DNA from: Gimesia benthica
GTDB taxonomy: Bacteria > Planctomycetota > Planctomycetia > Planctomycetales > Planctomycetaceae
Length of the DNA stretch: 64,000 nt
NCBI RefSeq assembly: GCF_009720525.1
Contig: NZ_CP043930.1
Span: forward strand, 1,364,001-1,428,000
Reading direction: 5' to 3'
Shown here: positions 1 through 8,184 of the stretch, in pieces
Position numbering within the stretch: the first letter of the stretch is position 1
How the letters are laid out: each line of letters opens with the position of its first letter
The notes under the pieces: model-generated
Told to the model about the DNA's origin: nothing
What the model saw: the letters and a program-made list of their open reading frames with translations, nothing else
The model's database searches: none
Position numbers and translations under genes: made by a program

Positions 1-899
1 GGGGGAAAGACCGTTGCAGCCAGCGAGGTACTTGCAGCGATATACGGATATTGATCCGCGGTCACCCTCTGACCTGTTTTACGGGCCTGTTTGATCATAT
101 CGATCGCCAGTCGCAGGTTACCCCAGTTCGGCGTCCCCTTCACTTTCATATGGGAAACGTGCACCGGAACTTCTGCCTCACGGCCAATGCGAATCGCTTC
201 CTGGTAGGAACCGAGCAAGCCGTCTTCCTCACCGCGAATGTGGCTGGCATAGATGCCTCCCGCTTTACCGATCACGCGGGCGAGGGCAATCAGTTCTTCC
301 GTATCCGCGTATGTACTGGGAGTGTAAATCAGCCCGGTCGACATGCCCCAGGCCCCTTCCTGCATCGCACGGGCAGCCCGCTGCTGCATCTCCTGCAGTT
401 CCGCTTTGGTCGCTTTGCGATTGACCTTGCCGATCACCTGCGCACGCAGGTCTCCTTGCGGTAACAGATGTGCTACATTGGTTCCCGCCCCCGCCAGATC
501 GACTTTGTCATAGAATTCCTTGACTTCGATGGGCCCCATCCCGCAGTTACCGGTCACCGATGTCGTACAACCCTGCATCAGGTAGTTCACCGCGCCCCGA
601 GCCTTGGGATTGATGATACCCCGATCGCTGTGAGTATGCAGGTCGATGAATCCCGGACAGACAATCAGGCCGCTCGCATCGATGCGGGTCTCACTCGCGG
701 GCCCTTTACCAGGCCCGACGGAAACGATTTTCCCGTCCCGCACCGCCACGTGTCCCCGCTTGATCACCTGACCGGTTCCGTCGTGCAGCGTGCCGTTTTC
801 GATGACGTAGTCCACCCGCTCTGCAGCAAAGCTGAATGACGGTAACAACAGCGCCAGCAGTAACAGGCCACGCAGAATGATCTCAGGTCTCAAAATCAC
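1..899 (-). CDS. N-acyl-D-amino-acid deacylase (D-aminoacylase) family amidohydrolase, partial
   Basis: Reading the minus strand from a GTG at 899 gives an uninterrupted frame of 299 codons that runs off the window start, so the C-terminus is missing. A GAGG lies seven bases before the GTG. The first 25 or so residues form a signal peptide (hydrophobic LLLLALLL core ending near SFA-A). The mature part starts with the beta-sandwich strand typical of amidohydrolases (VIENGTLHDGTG), followed by the metal-binding HxH in IDLHTHSD at about residue 80 and the GNCG motif typical of D-aminoacylases. Family members hydrolyse N-acyl-D-amino acids or similar amides with metal-bound water. The signal peptide suggests an exported enzyme. 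It is divergent from the XylR-like regulator at 1059, which may control it. D-aminoacylase, dihydroorotase-like and dipeptidase-like activities cannot be told apart here. Confidence 0.88.
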   Translation of the reverse strand, partial: MILRPEIILRGLLLLALLLPSFSFAAERVDYVIENGTLHDGTGQVIKRGHVAVRDGKIVSVGPGKGPASETRIDASGLIVCPGFIDLHTHSDRGIINPKARGAVNYLMQGCTTSVTGNCGMGPIEVKEFYDKVDLAGAGTNVAHLLPQGDLRAQVIGKVNRKATKAELQEMQQRAARAMQEGAWGMSTGLIYTPSTYADTEELIALARVIGKAGGIYASHIRGEEDGLLGSYQEAIRIGREAEVPVHVSHMKVKGTPNWGNLRLAIDMIKQARKTGQRVTADQYPYIAASTSLAATVFP

Positions 900-999
900 G
901 GGATTACCTCTGCAGTCATTTCGAACAGTGTGTGCGCTTCAGCAAACGTTGATTCATGCTCACCACTTTACTGCCGGACACTTGTCAAACAATCCGAGA

Positions 1000-1028
1000 A
1001 TGCGCAAACTGATATCGAATTTGCGCAT
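1000..1028. promoter_or_regulatory. Perfect 9-bp palindrome, candidate operator of the XylR-like regulator
   Basis: The arms ATGCGCAAA (1000-1008) and TTTGCGCAT (1020-1028) are exact inverted complements separated by 11 bp, so their centres are 20 bp apart, about two helical turns on one DNA face. The element lies in the 159-bp divergent gap, 30 bp before the regulator start and 100 bp before the amidohydrolase start. Placement and symmetry fit an operator for a dimeric regulator, probably the AraC/XylR-type protein at 1059 (inference). Confidence 0.55.
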
Positions 1029-1058
1029 ACCCGTTTTTTGCCTGTTTGAGCTCTATCC

Positions 1059-2243
1059 ATGCCTCGCCGCCCCCGATCACCGGCCCTGAAGATTCCCGAT
1101 AACAGACAGATCGCACTGTTGATCGACCCGGATGACACCTGGGGTCGCAGCGTGATTCAGGGTATCGCATCGGTGGTGCGGAATGTCTTACCCTGGAGTC
1201 TGTGGATTGCGCCCCGCGATCGACAATGGCGGTTACGCGTTCCCCGCAACTGGCAGGGAGACGGTATCATCGCCGCGATTCGTGACGAAAAAACAGCCGA
1301 GCATGTCCGCGGACTCCAACTCCCCACGGTCAATGTTTCCTACTGGGAACAGGATGACCCGGACTGGTACCGCGTCCGCACCGATGACGCCCGCCGTGCG
1401 GAAATGGCTTTCTCACATTTCAGCGAACGGGGCTTCCGCCATTTCGCCTATTACGGCCCCCCCAGTCAGCGATATTCCCCCTCACGGGGCGAACGTTTTC
1501 TGGAGGTGGTTCAGGCTGCAGGACTGGACTGTGATATGTTCCACAGCAAATCTTTCTCTCGGGATAAAACCTCCATCCAGGAACGCACACTGCACTGGTT
1601 ACAACAGACCCCCCGACCACTGGCGGTCATGGCGGCAGACCCGCATGCTGGTGTGTTATTAACTGAAGTCTGTAATGCAGTCGGCTTCCGTGTGCCGGAA
1701 GAAATCGCGATCCTGGTCGCGGATACGGATGAATTACTCTGTAATATCTCCGCACCACCACTCTCCAGTATTGTCCTCGCCAGTGAGCAGATCGGCATCA
1801 ACAGCGTTCGCATCCTCGAAGCGCTGCTGACGGGTAAGCGGGTCAAATCAAAGTCGCTGGCCCTGCCCCCGCTGCACGTCATCGAACGACAGTCTACCGA
1901 AATGCTGGCCATCGACGATCCACTGTTTGTCGATGCCCTCCGCTTCATCCGCGAACACGCACATACCGGAATTCAGGTCAGCGACGTCCTGCAGGCGGTT
2001 CCGCTTTCGCGTCGTTCCCTGGAGCAGCGTTTTCGCCAGTTGTTGAACTGCAGTCCCGCAGACGAAATCCGCCGGATAAAAATGGAGCGGGTGAAACAGT
2101 TGCTGATCTCGACCGACAAAACGGTCGCCCAGATTGCAGGTTCTTCAGGCTTCTGCAGCCCGGGACAACTCTGTTTCGTTTTCAAAAAGCAGATCGGCAC
2201 AACTCCACTCGAATTTCGCAGAAGCCAGCGATCAGAGAACTGA
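1059..2243 (+). CDS. XylR-like transcriptional regulator (LacI-type sensor plus AraC HTH)
   Basis: This 394-residue protein has the two-part architecture of the XylR subfamily. Residues about 16-275 resemble a LacI/periplasmic-binding-protein sensor (opening IALLIDPDDTWGRSVIQGI, later VAILVADTDELLCNISAPPLSSI). Residues about 290-390 form an AraC double helix-turn-helix (VSDVLQAVPLSRRSLEQRF, then VAQIAGSSGFCSPGQLCFVF and FKKQIGTTPLEFR). Family members bind a small ligand, often a sugar, and activate or repress nearby promoters. The ATG at 1059 is chosen because the sensor fold begins soon after it; the ribosome site is weak. Its own upstream region contains the palindrome at 1000-1028, so autoregulation and control of the divergent amidohydrolase are likely. 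Ligand unknown; the divergent neighbour is an amidohydrolase, not a sugar catabolic gene. Confidence 0.9.
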   Translation: MPRRPRSPALKIPDNRQIALLIDPDDTWGRSVIQGIASVVRNVLPWSLWIAPRDRQWRLRVPRNWQGDGIIAAIRDEKTAEHVRGLQLPTVNVSYWEQDDPDWYRVRTDDARRAEMAFSHFSERGFRHFAYYGPPSQRYSPSRGERFLEVVQAAGLDCDMFHSKSFSRDKTSIQERTLHWLQQTPRPLAVMAADPHAGVLLTEVCNAVGFRVPEEIAILVADTDELLCNISAPPLSSIVLASEQIGINSVRILEALLTGKRVKSKSLALPPLHVIERQSTEMLAIDDPLFVDALRFIREHAHTGIQVSDVLQAVPLSRRSLEQRFRQLLNCSPADEIRRIKMERVKQLLISTDKTVAQIAGSSGFCSPGQLCFVFKKQIGTTPLEFRRSQRSEN

Positions 2244-2249
2244 CACGCT

Positions 2250-2558
2250 TCAAGGGTAGGTTTGCACCAGTTTGAAATTCTTGTCTTCACGAATTTCGTA
2301 GAGCAGTTCTCCACTGGCCGCGTATTGCCGACAACTGACACAATGCCCGTGGACGCATTCCATCTCTTCGACCAGGTTTCCGTCTCGGTCACGTCGAATA
2401 CATGTGCCGTGGAGTTTACCTGTTGAATCATAACAGGCTTGAAACACTTCACCCGACTCGGGGTTCACCGCCGTCGTCATCGAATGGCTTTCGAACGCGG
2501 GAGGCAAAGTCAACGTAATCACCGCCAGTAGCACAATACACAGGAAGTCGCACCGCAT
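2250..2558 (-). CDS. Small secreted protein with MORN/YwqK-like repeats
   Basis: The ATG at 2558 has a GGAA five bases upstream and opens a 102-residue protein; a longer in-frame extension to 2723 lacks these features. The first 22 or so residues are a signal peptide (CIVLLAVITLTLPPAF). The rest contains short glycine-centred units (YDSTGKLHGTCIRRDRDGNL, then YAASGELLYEIRED) that resemble the beta-hairpin repeats of YwqK/MORN proteins. Five cysteines in the mature part could form disulfides. It is convergent with the XylR-like regulator, their ends only 6 bp apart. Function not recognised. Confidence 0.55.
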   Translation of the reverse strand: MRCDFLCIVLLAVITLTLPPAFESHSMTTAVNPESGEVFQACYDSTGKLHGTCIRRDRDGNLVEEMECVHGHCVSCRQYAASGELLYEIREDKNFKLVQTYP

Positions 2559-3100
2559 ATCATTTCCTTCATAAAGCCGGCCCCTGCCATGGTCTATCGC
2601 GCTACTCCCACAACAGGCTCTATTTCTGGTACCACCTGTTACGTCATCAGGCTTAAGCAGGGTGAGAAAAGGACCCTCTGAGATTCTTAGAAAAACTTCG
2701 AATCTCAGAGGGCAGGCACCCAACGCCTTAACGAAACATCGAGACGGTGTGCGGCAAGAGCGATGCTCCTGCCGTTATAAGAACGGGTTTAATAACGGAG
2801 TTTCCACCTGCAATCAGGAGCACAGAGACATTGCTTTGCGCAAACTCTATCTTTTCTGCTTGCATCAGTATTAACACATGAGTACAAAGGCTTATTAGAA
2901 ATGAGTTTAAAGGTACAACATCCAAGTAACTGATAACGTTCTCCATCAGACCTGCCGTCACTGATTTCGGACAAGCCGAGTCACAACAGCTGCTGCTCAT
3001 TGAATTAGGTTTCACGAGCAGGCTGATTTGTGACAAAAAAATCGTTCTTTATCAAAAATTATTCCGAAACTGTTTTCTTCAACAGATTTACATTCTCGCC
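2559..3100. other. Gene-poor stretch between small secreted protein and sigma factor
   Basis: No reading frame here has a convincing start, signal or family motif. The stretch holds the long perfect hairpin at 2674-2712. The last 100 bases are AT-rich and presumably carry the promoter of the ECF sigma gene; I could not assign promoter boxes with confidence. Confidence 0.5.
2674..2712. repeat. Perfect 13-bp inverted repeat (hairpin)
   Basis: CCCTCTGAGATTC (2674-2686) and GAATCTCAGAGGG (2700-2712) are exact inverted complements around a 13-base A-rich loop. There is no T-run after either arm, so it is not a classical rho-independent terminator. It could be a dispersed REP/MITE-like element, a regulatory hairpin or part of a small RNA. 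Confidence 0.6.
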
Positions 3101-3661
3101 ATGAATCTGGAATCCATCTCGACCACTCTCATTTATCATGCCTCACAGGGAGATCCAGATTCCCGTAACAGGTTGATGAAGCTCTCGGAATGGGTTCTGT
3201 TCCGCATTGCCAGCCGCGTTCTGGATAACAGACAGGATGTAGAAGATGCGGTTCAGGAGACGCTGACCGTCGTCGTCAAGGTGATGGCCGAGCAGGACCT
3301 CCGGTTGGAACACGGTCGGCACAGCTTTATCCGGTTGCTGAAATCCTGTCTGCGGAATGTTTCTGCGAATCAGATTCGCAAAAAACAGGTCACCCCCATT
3401 GGTGGCTCGGATAACCTCAACCAGATTCACAACCTGATCGATGACAACATCGAAACCGTTGAGGAAAAACGGGATATCGCCGAGGGCCTGATTCAGCTTG
3501 CCGGGCTGTCCGATAATGAAAAACAGGTGCTGAACCTGTATTTTCTCTCCGGTAAACTCCCGCGGGAAATCGCCGAGGAGACAGGCCTGACGTCAGCGAA
3601 TGTCCGCCAGATCCAGTCCCGGGCTCTCCGTAAAATTCGTGACTTTCTGGGGGAATCCTGA
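3101..3661 (+). CDS. ECF-type RNA polymerase sigma factor
   Basis: This 186-residue protein has sigma region 2 (residues about 20-75, with ASRVLDNRQDVEDAVQETL) and region 4 (residues about 130-183, with SDNEKQVLNLYFLSGKLPRE, IAEETGLTSANVRQIQSR and ALRKIRDFL). The region between lacks regions 1 and 3, as expected for ECF (group 4) sigma factors, which direct RNA polymerase to a few envelope or stress promoters. The large kinase gene starts 110 bp downstream on the same strand and opens with an HX3CX2C zinc motif like that of sigma-binding anti-sigma factors, so the two probably form one signalling unit (inference). No clear Shine-Dalgarno precedes the ATG. Confidence 0.92.
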   Translation: MNLESISTTLIYHASQGDPDSRNRLMKLSEWVLFRIASRVLDNRQDVEDAVQETLTVVVKVMAEQDLRLEHGRHSFIRLLKSCLRNVSANQIRKKQVTPIGGSDNLNQIHNLIDDNIETVEEKRDIAEGLIQLAGLSDNEKQVLNLYFLSGKLPREIAEETGLTSANVRQIQSRALRKIRDFLGES

Positions 3662-3771
3662 AAATCACGTATTTCCCGGCAATTTGATGTCACATTTTCG
3701 CGGTACTTAACACAGTTACTTTAGGAAGACATTGTTGACTGTTGTTAAAACTTTACTGAGGACCCGGACTG

Positions 3772-6700
3772 GTGGTTAACTCCAATCCCTCCGAATGCCC
3801 CAATCTGGCGACACTTACTGACTATAACCTGGGCAAACTCGAATTCAGTGAGATTGATTCCCTTTCTCGGCATTTCAGCAGGTGCAGTGCCTGCCGCGCG
3901 CAACTCGAACGGCTGGATGAGGAAACCGATGACCTGATCAACAGCCTCAAAGTGCCTCCGCTGTCCATTGGTCACATTTCGCTGGAACACGAAATCGGCA
4001 CGGGGGGCATGGGACGCGTTTTTAAAGGCTACGATACCCGCCTGATCCGCCCGGTCGCCGTCAAAATTATCAACTCGGAAAAGCAGAAAAACTGGAAGAA
4101 CCTCTCAGAGCGATTTGAGCGAGAGGTCAAACTGCTCGCGCGTGTCGAATCCCCTTATGTGGTCAAGGCCCTGTTTGCAGGAGAGGAAAACGGCTTCACC
4201 TATTTCGTTCAGGAATACGTGGATGGGCAGAACCTCACGCAACGGATGCAGCAGCTCGGGGCCACGATTCCCTCGCGGGCCTGTGCCAGTCTGATCTTTC
4301 AGGTCGCCTCGGGACTGACTGCCGTTCATCAGCTGGGCATTGTCCATCGCGACATTCACCCCGGAAACATCCTGGTGAATACCAAGGGCTATGTCCAGAT
4401 CGCAGATTTCGGCCTGGCATTTCAACCCGATGGGAATCTGCCTGACGACGGCCTGACTTCTCTGAGGCAGGGCTTTGGACAAATCCATTACGTTGCCCCC
4501 GAACAATGGAATTCCGCCCGTAATGCCACCGACAAATCGGACATCTACTCCCTGGGCTGTGTCTGGTTTTTTCTGCTCACCGGCCATCCCCTGAACCGGG
4601 ATCCCAAAACTCTGGAAATTATCAATCAACCCAGCCAGTTTCAGCAGGTCAATCGGGTCGATCGGAAACTGCTGAAGTCGATGCTGGAACGTGATCCGCA
4701 ACTCAGGCCCTCCGCCCGCGAAGTCACCGCTGCCCTGCATCACCGCCTGGGGAACGTGGAGTCCCTGGAATACATTCTGCATCAACGGTCTCTGAAGCGG
4801 TTGAGAGGCTGGAAATGGTATGGTACCGTTTTCTCACTGGCCGTGCTGATCCTGTTGTGTTCTCTACTCCTGCTGCCAGCACCGGCCACACAGGAGGCTG
4901 CCCCCGATCAGACCGACAACCAGGCGCCCGCAGCACCTGTTGCGCCTGAACCGCATCAGACTGAATTCGTGCTCCGCTTTGACGGCGTCGATGACTTTAT
5001 CGAAACCCCCTTCATCTATGACAGCGGCGAACCGATTACTTTCGAAGCCTGGCTGACTCCGGACTGCGAAGAACGCCCGCGTAATATGGAAATCGTTTCC
5101 AATGCAGAAACCGCAGGCTTCCTCGTGCGACTGAGAGACGGAACCATGCCTGAGTTCCTGTTTCACGACGGCATTTATTACGCCCCGCATAAGTATTCGC
5201 ATCAGATCGGTTGTGGCAAAAAAGTCCACCTGGCTGCCGTATATGACGGCATCAGTATCGGCATGTATGTGAATGGCAAGAAACAGGGATTGAACTACCC
5301 GGTCCGTCGCCGACATCGTCATTCACCCATTCCCATCCATCTCTGTGCCAACCCAGACCCCGCGCTGATTGGCCGTCCTGTGGCTGAGAAAAAAGCCTGC
5401 TTCGCCGGACTGTTGCATCAGTGCCGGTTCTCCCAGGGGGCCATCTACCTGGACGATTTCTCCCCGGAAAAAGAACTGACGTCCAACGACTCAACACTTC
5501 TGCTGTATCACATGAAATCCAATACCGGGAATGTCGTTCCCGATCTGAGTGGCAATGGTCGCGATGGTAAGATCGTGGGCGCCACCTGGGAAGAATTTGA
5601 TCCAACGAAAAGTCCCGAGAAAAACAACGAATTCAAATGGCCGGTCGAAAAGCCCGACCCCGTGCTGGTCAATGATTCGCCCGAGCGAATCGGCGAACTG
5701 CAACAGGCCTGGGCCGATCATCTCCAGTTGCCGCCGCAAGTGAATATTCCTTTGGGCAACGGCGCGTCGATCGATCTTGAACTGATTCCTCCCGGCGAAT
5801 TCATGATGGGCACGCTGGATGAAACGCTGAAAAACACCGCAGCTTCAACCCAACAGCAGGAACTCAAATACAAAGTCCTGACAGCAGATTTACCTCAACG
5901 CCTGGCACGCATCACCGTCCCCTTCTATATCAGCCGCACCGAAATCACCCGGAAGCAGTTCCGACAGTTTGTCGATCATGCCCGCTACCGGACCGACGCC
6001 GAACGCGACGGACGGGGAGGCACCGACTTCAAAGCAGCCGGGTCTGATCCGCAAATCACCTGGGCCAGTGATCTCAAGGGTGCTCTGAGTGACGATCATC
6101 CGGTCGCCAACCTCAGCTGGTACGATGCACGCAACTTCTGCAGTTGGCTGACCCGACAGAATCCCACCTTCAACTTTGATCTCCCGGCTGAGTCACAATG
6201 GGAATACGCCTGTCGTGCGGGCACCACCACACCCTGGTTCCCGGCTGATACGGAACAGCTTGCCCTTTATGCCTGGACCGGCACGACACAGCCCCAGCCC
6301 TGTGGTCAACTGCAACCGAATGCCTTCGGTCTGTACGACATGCACGGCAATGTCGCCGAGTGGTGCCGCGACTATTTCTCAAACGAAGAAAGCTTCTCGA
6401 ACCCGGTCAATAATCCCTCGGGCCCCCACACCGGAACCCACCGCATGCTGCGGGGCGGATCGGCAATTCAGTCAGCCGAATCCTGTCGCGCTGCTTACCG
6501 CGAAGGCCGCCTGCCGATCACCCGCGACGCGTTAACCGGTTTCCGGATCTGCGCTACTCCCAACCTGTCTACGCAGGGACTGGAACGTCTCGACCGGTTC
6601 TCCCTGCACTTCAACGGCGTTGATGACTCGGTCGAAGCCGTCTATGACTATCGCCGTCCCACTGATCCCCTGACGATCGAATGCTGGGCTGATATCTCTG

Positions 6701-7896
6701 CAGAAAGTATGAATGACCAGTTCTCATCGGCCGTCATCTTTGACCTGCATTCGCATCTCCGCGCCATGTATTGCGTACTCAGAAATCATCGCGTGCACGT
6801 CTACTACCACGAAGGTGCCTGGACCTGGCACGCTTTCTCAGCGGAGATTTCTCCCGGCCAGCACCATATCGCCGGTGTCTTTGATGGCACTTCACTCAAC
6901 GTCTTTGTGGACGGACAGGTGCCGGAAAAAGTGCGGAAAGAGCAGTCCCCCCAGGAAGCGCGCTATCTCCGTTCGCTGCTGCGCATCGGTACCGGCTCTG
7001 TAATTGAAGATGCACAGCACCGCGGATTCCAGGGCAATATCTCCCAGTTGCGTATCAGTGAAGAAACGATTTACGACTCCGCCTTTGAACCGCCACCACT
7101 GCTCACCCAGCATGCATCGACCGTCACCCTGTACCGCTTTGAACAGGGCAGCGGCAACCTGCTCCATGATTTGAGTGGCATGCACAATCACGGCAGAATC
7201 ATGGGGGCCGACTGGTCAACCGCGCCTGAAGTGGACCCGCAGCTGACCGGTCGTGGCATCCAGTTCGATGGCTCCGGCTGGCTCGAATCGAAGCTTCCCG
7301 ATCAGTTTGACGGCGCATTGACCATCGAAGCCTGGCTCTCTCCGGAACCCAGCAGGAAACTGACACATCAGAGTGTATTTCAATGGGGATCCCTCAGTCT
7401 GAAATACCATGTGAATCAGGGAGAATACTGGACCTGGTCGCTGCTGGATCCGCGGTCCCAGGAAATTCCGGTCTCGTCGACCTCCAGTCGCGATGTCGCC
7501 ACCAGTCGCCCCGTGCATGTGGCCTGTCAGTGGGACGGTTCAAACTGGCGACTCTTCATCAATGGTCTCCCCAGCAATACACAGAAAATGAGGAGCATCA
7601 AATATCCACGGGTCAGGAACATCGTGAAAGACTGTTTGTTGAAACCACTGTGGATCGGCGGCACGCCAGCTGGAGAAACCGGTACTTCCCGTGGCTTCGA
7701 AGGCCGCCTGCATGCTCTGCGCGTTTCCAAGATGGAACGCTACAGCAACCCCTTCACACCAGCCGACCAGTTACCCCTCGACGATCAGACACTTCTGCTG
7801 TATCGCTTCGATCAGGAAACGGGAGAGACCATCCCCGATGCCAGCCCGCACCACGCGGATGGCAAATTGAATGGCGCCACTCGGATCAGGAATTAA
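3772..7896 (+). CDS. Receptor-like Ser/Thr protein kinase with LamG and FGE-sulfatase domains
   Basis: This 1374-residue protein starts at a GTG with GAGG about 10 bases upstream. Order: zinc motif H34-x3-C38-x2-C41 of anti-sigma type; kinase domain, residues about 70-330, with glycine loop GTGGMGRVF, ATP lysine K98, catalytic HRD at 192-194, DFG at 212-214 and VAPEQWN; one TM helix near 345-365 (FSLAVLILLCSLLLL); LamG-like domain about 400-590; formylglycine-generating-enzyme/sulfatase-modifying domain about 660-925 (GEFMMGT, WEYACRAGT, FGLYDMHGNVAEW, RGGS); two more LamG-like domains about 930-1140 and 1160-1374. Topology predicts a cytoplasmic kinase and a large external sensor or binding part. 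The catalytic-loop lysine of HRDxKxxN is histidine (HRDIHPGN), so activity may be altered. The ECF sigma gene lies just upstream. The external ligand, probably a glycan, is inferred from the LamG domains. Confidence 0.92.
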   Translation: MVNSNPSECPNLATLTDYNLGKLEFSEIDSLSRHFSRCSACRAQLERLDEETDDLINSLKVPPLSIGHISLEHEIGTGGMGRVFKGYDTRLIRPVAVKIINSEKQKNWKNLSERFEREVKLLARVESPYVVKALFAGEENGFTYFVQEYVDGQNLTQRMQQLGATIPSRACASLIFQVASGLTAVHQLGIVHRDIHPGNILVNTKGYVQIADFGLAFQPDGNLPDDGLTSLRQGFGQIHYVAPEQWNSARNATDKSDIYSLGCVWFFLLTGHPLNRDPKTLEIINQPSQFQQVNRVDRKLLKSMLERDPQLRPSAREVTAALHHRLGNVESLEYILHQRSLKRLRGWKWYGTVFSLAVLILLCSLLLLPAPATQEAAPDQTDNQAPAAPVAPEPHQTEFVLRFDGVDDFIETPFIYDSGEPITFEAWLTPDCEERPRNMEIVSNAETAGFLVRLRDGTMPEFLFHDGIYYAPHKYSHQIGCGKKVHLAAVYDGISIGMYVNGKKQGLNYPVRRRHRHSPIPIHLCANPDPALIGRPVAEKKACFAGLLHQCRFSQGAIYLDDFSPEKELTSNDSTLLLYHMKSNTGNVVPDLSGNGRDGKIVGATWEEFDPTKSPEKNNEFKWPVEKPDPVLVNDSPERIGELQQAWADHLQLPPQVNIPLGNGASIDLELIPPGEFMMGTLDETLKNTAASTQQQELKYKVLTADLPQRLARITVPFYISRTEITRKQFRQFVDHARYRTDAERDGRGGTDFKAAGSDPQITWASDLKGALSDDHPVANLSWYDARNFCSWLTRQNPTFNFDLPAESQWEYACRAGTTTPWFPADTEQLALYAWTGTTQPQPCGQLQPNAFGLYDMHGNVAEWCRDYFSNEESFSNPVNNPSGPHTGTHRMLRGGSAIQSAESCRAAYREGRLPITRDALTGFRICATPNLSTQGLERLDRFSLHFNGVDDSVEAVYDYRRPTDPLTIECWADISAESMNDQFSSAVIFDLHSHLRAMYCVLRNHRVHVYYHEGAWTWHAFSAEISPGQHHIAGVFDGTSLNVFVDGQVPEKVRKEQSPQEARYLRSLLRIGTGSVIEDAQHRGFQGNISQLRISEETIYDSAFEPPPLLTQHASTVTLYRFEQGSGNLLHDLSGMHNHGRIMGADWSTAPEVDPQLTGRGIQFDGSGWLESKLPDQFDGALTIEAWLSPEPSRKLTHQSVFQWGSLSLKYHVNQGEYWTWSLLDPRSQEIPVSSTSSRDVATSRPVHVACQWDGSNWRLFINGLPSNTQKMRSIKYPRVRNIVKDCLLKPLWIGGTPAGETGTSRGFEGRLHALRVSKMERYSNPFTPADQLPLDDQTLLLYRFDQETGETIPDASPHHADGKLNGATRIRN

Positions 7897-7906
7897 CCAG
7901 ACCCCG

Positions 7907-7923
7907 CAGGCACGCTGTGCCTG
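7907..7923 (+). terminator. Short GC hairpin after the kinase gene
   Basis: CAGGCAC and GTGCCTG pair around a 3-base loop, 11 bp after the kinase stop codon, followed within a few bases by a weak T-rich tract. It may be a weak terminator; the stem is only 7 bp. Confidence 0.35.
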
Positions 7924-8184
7924 GAAGCGTTTCAATAATTTCTCATCACCAGCCGGTGGCATTGATGAAATGCACTGACACTCTCTGCACCGACTCAAGC
8001 CTGCTTTCATTTCCAGTCCTGAAACACGCCTGTTTCAATATTTAAGATTATTTAATTTTTCTGTCTAAATTTGATTAACTATTGCGCACTTCTCAATGTA
8101 CACTGGCCATGTGTTACAACGCGATCATTTACAGTATTCACTGCTTGAACAGATCTGAGTGACTCAGACTGTGTTTGAAGACTT

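Noticed and set aside
2728-3036. Minus-strand frame of 102 residues
   Set aside because: No ribosome site, no signal or domain, and composition typical of random translation in an AT-rich gap.
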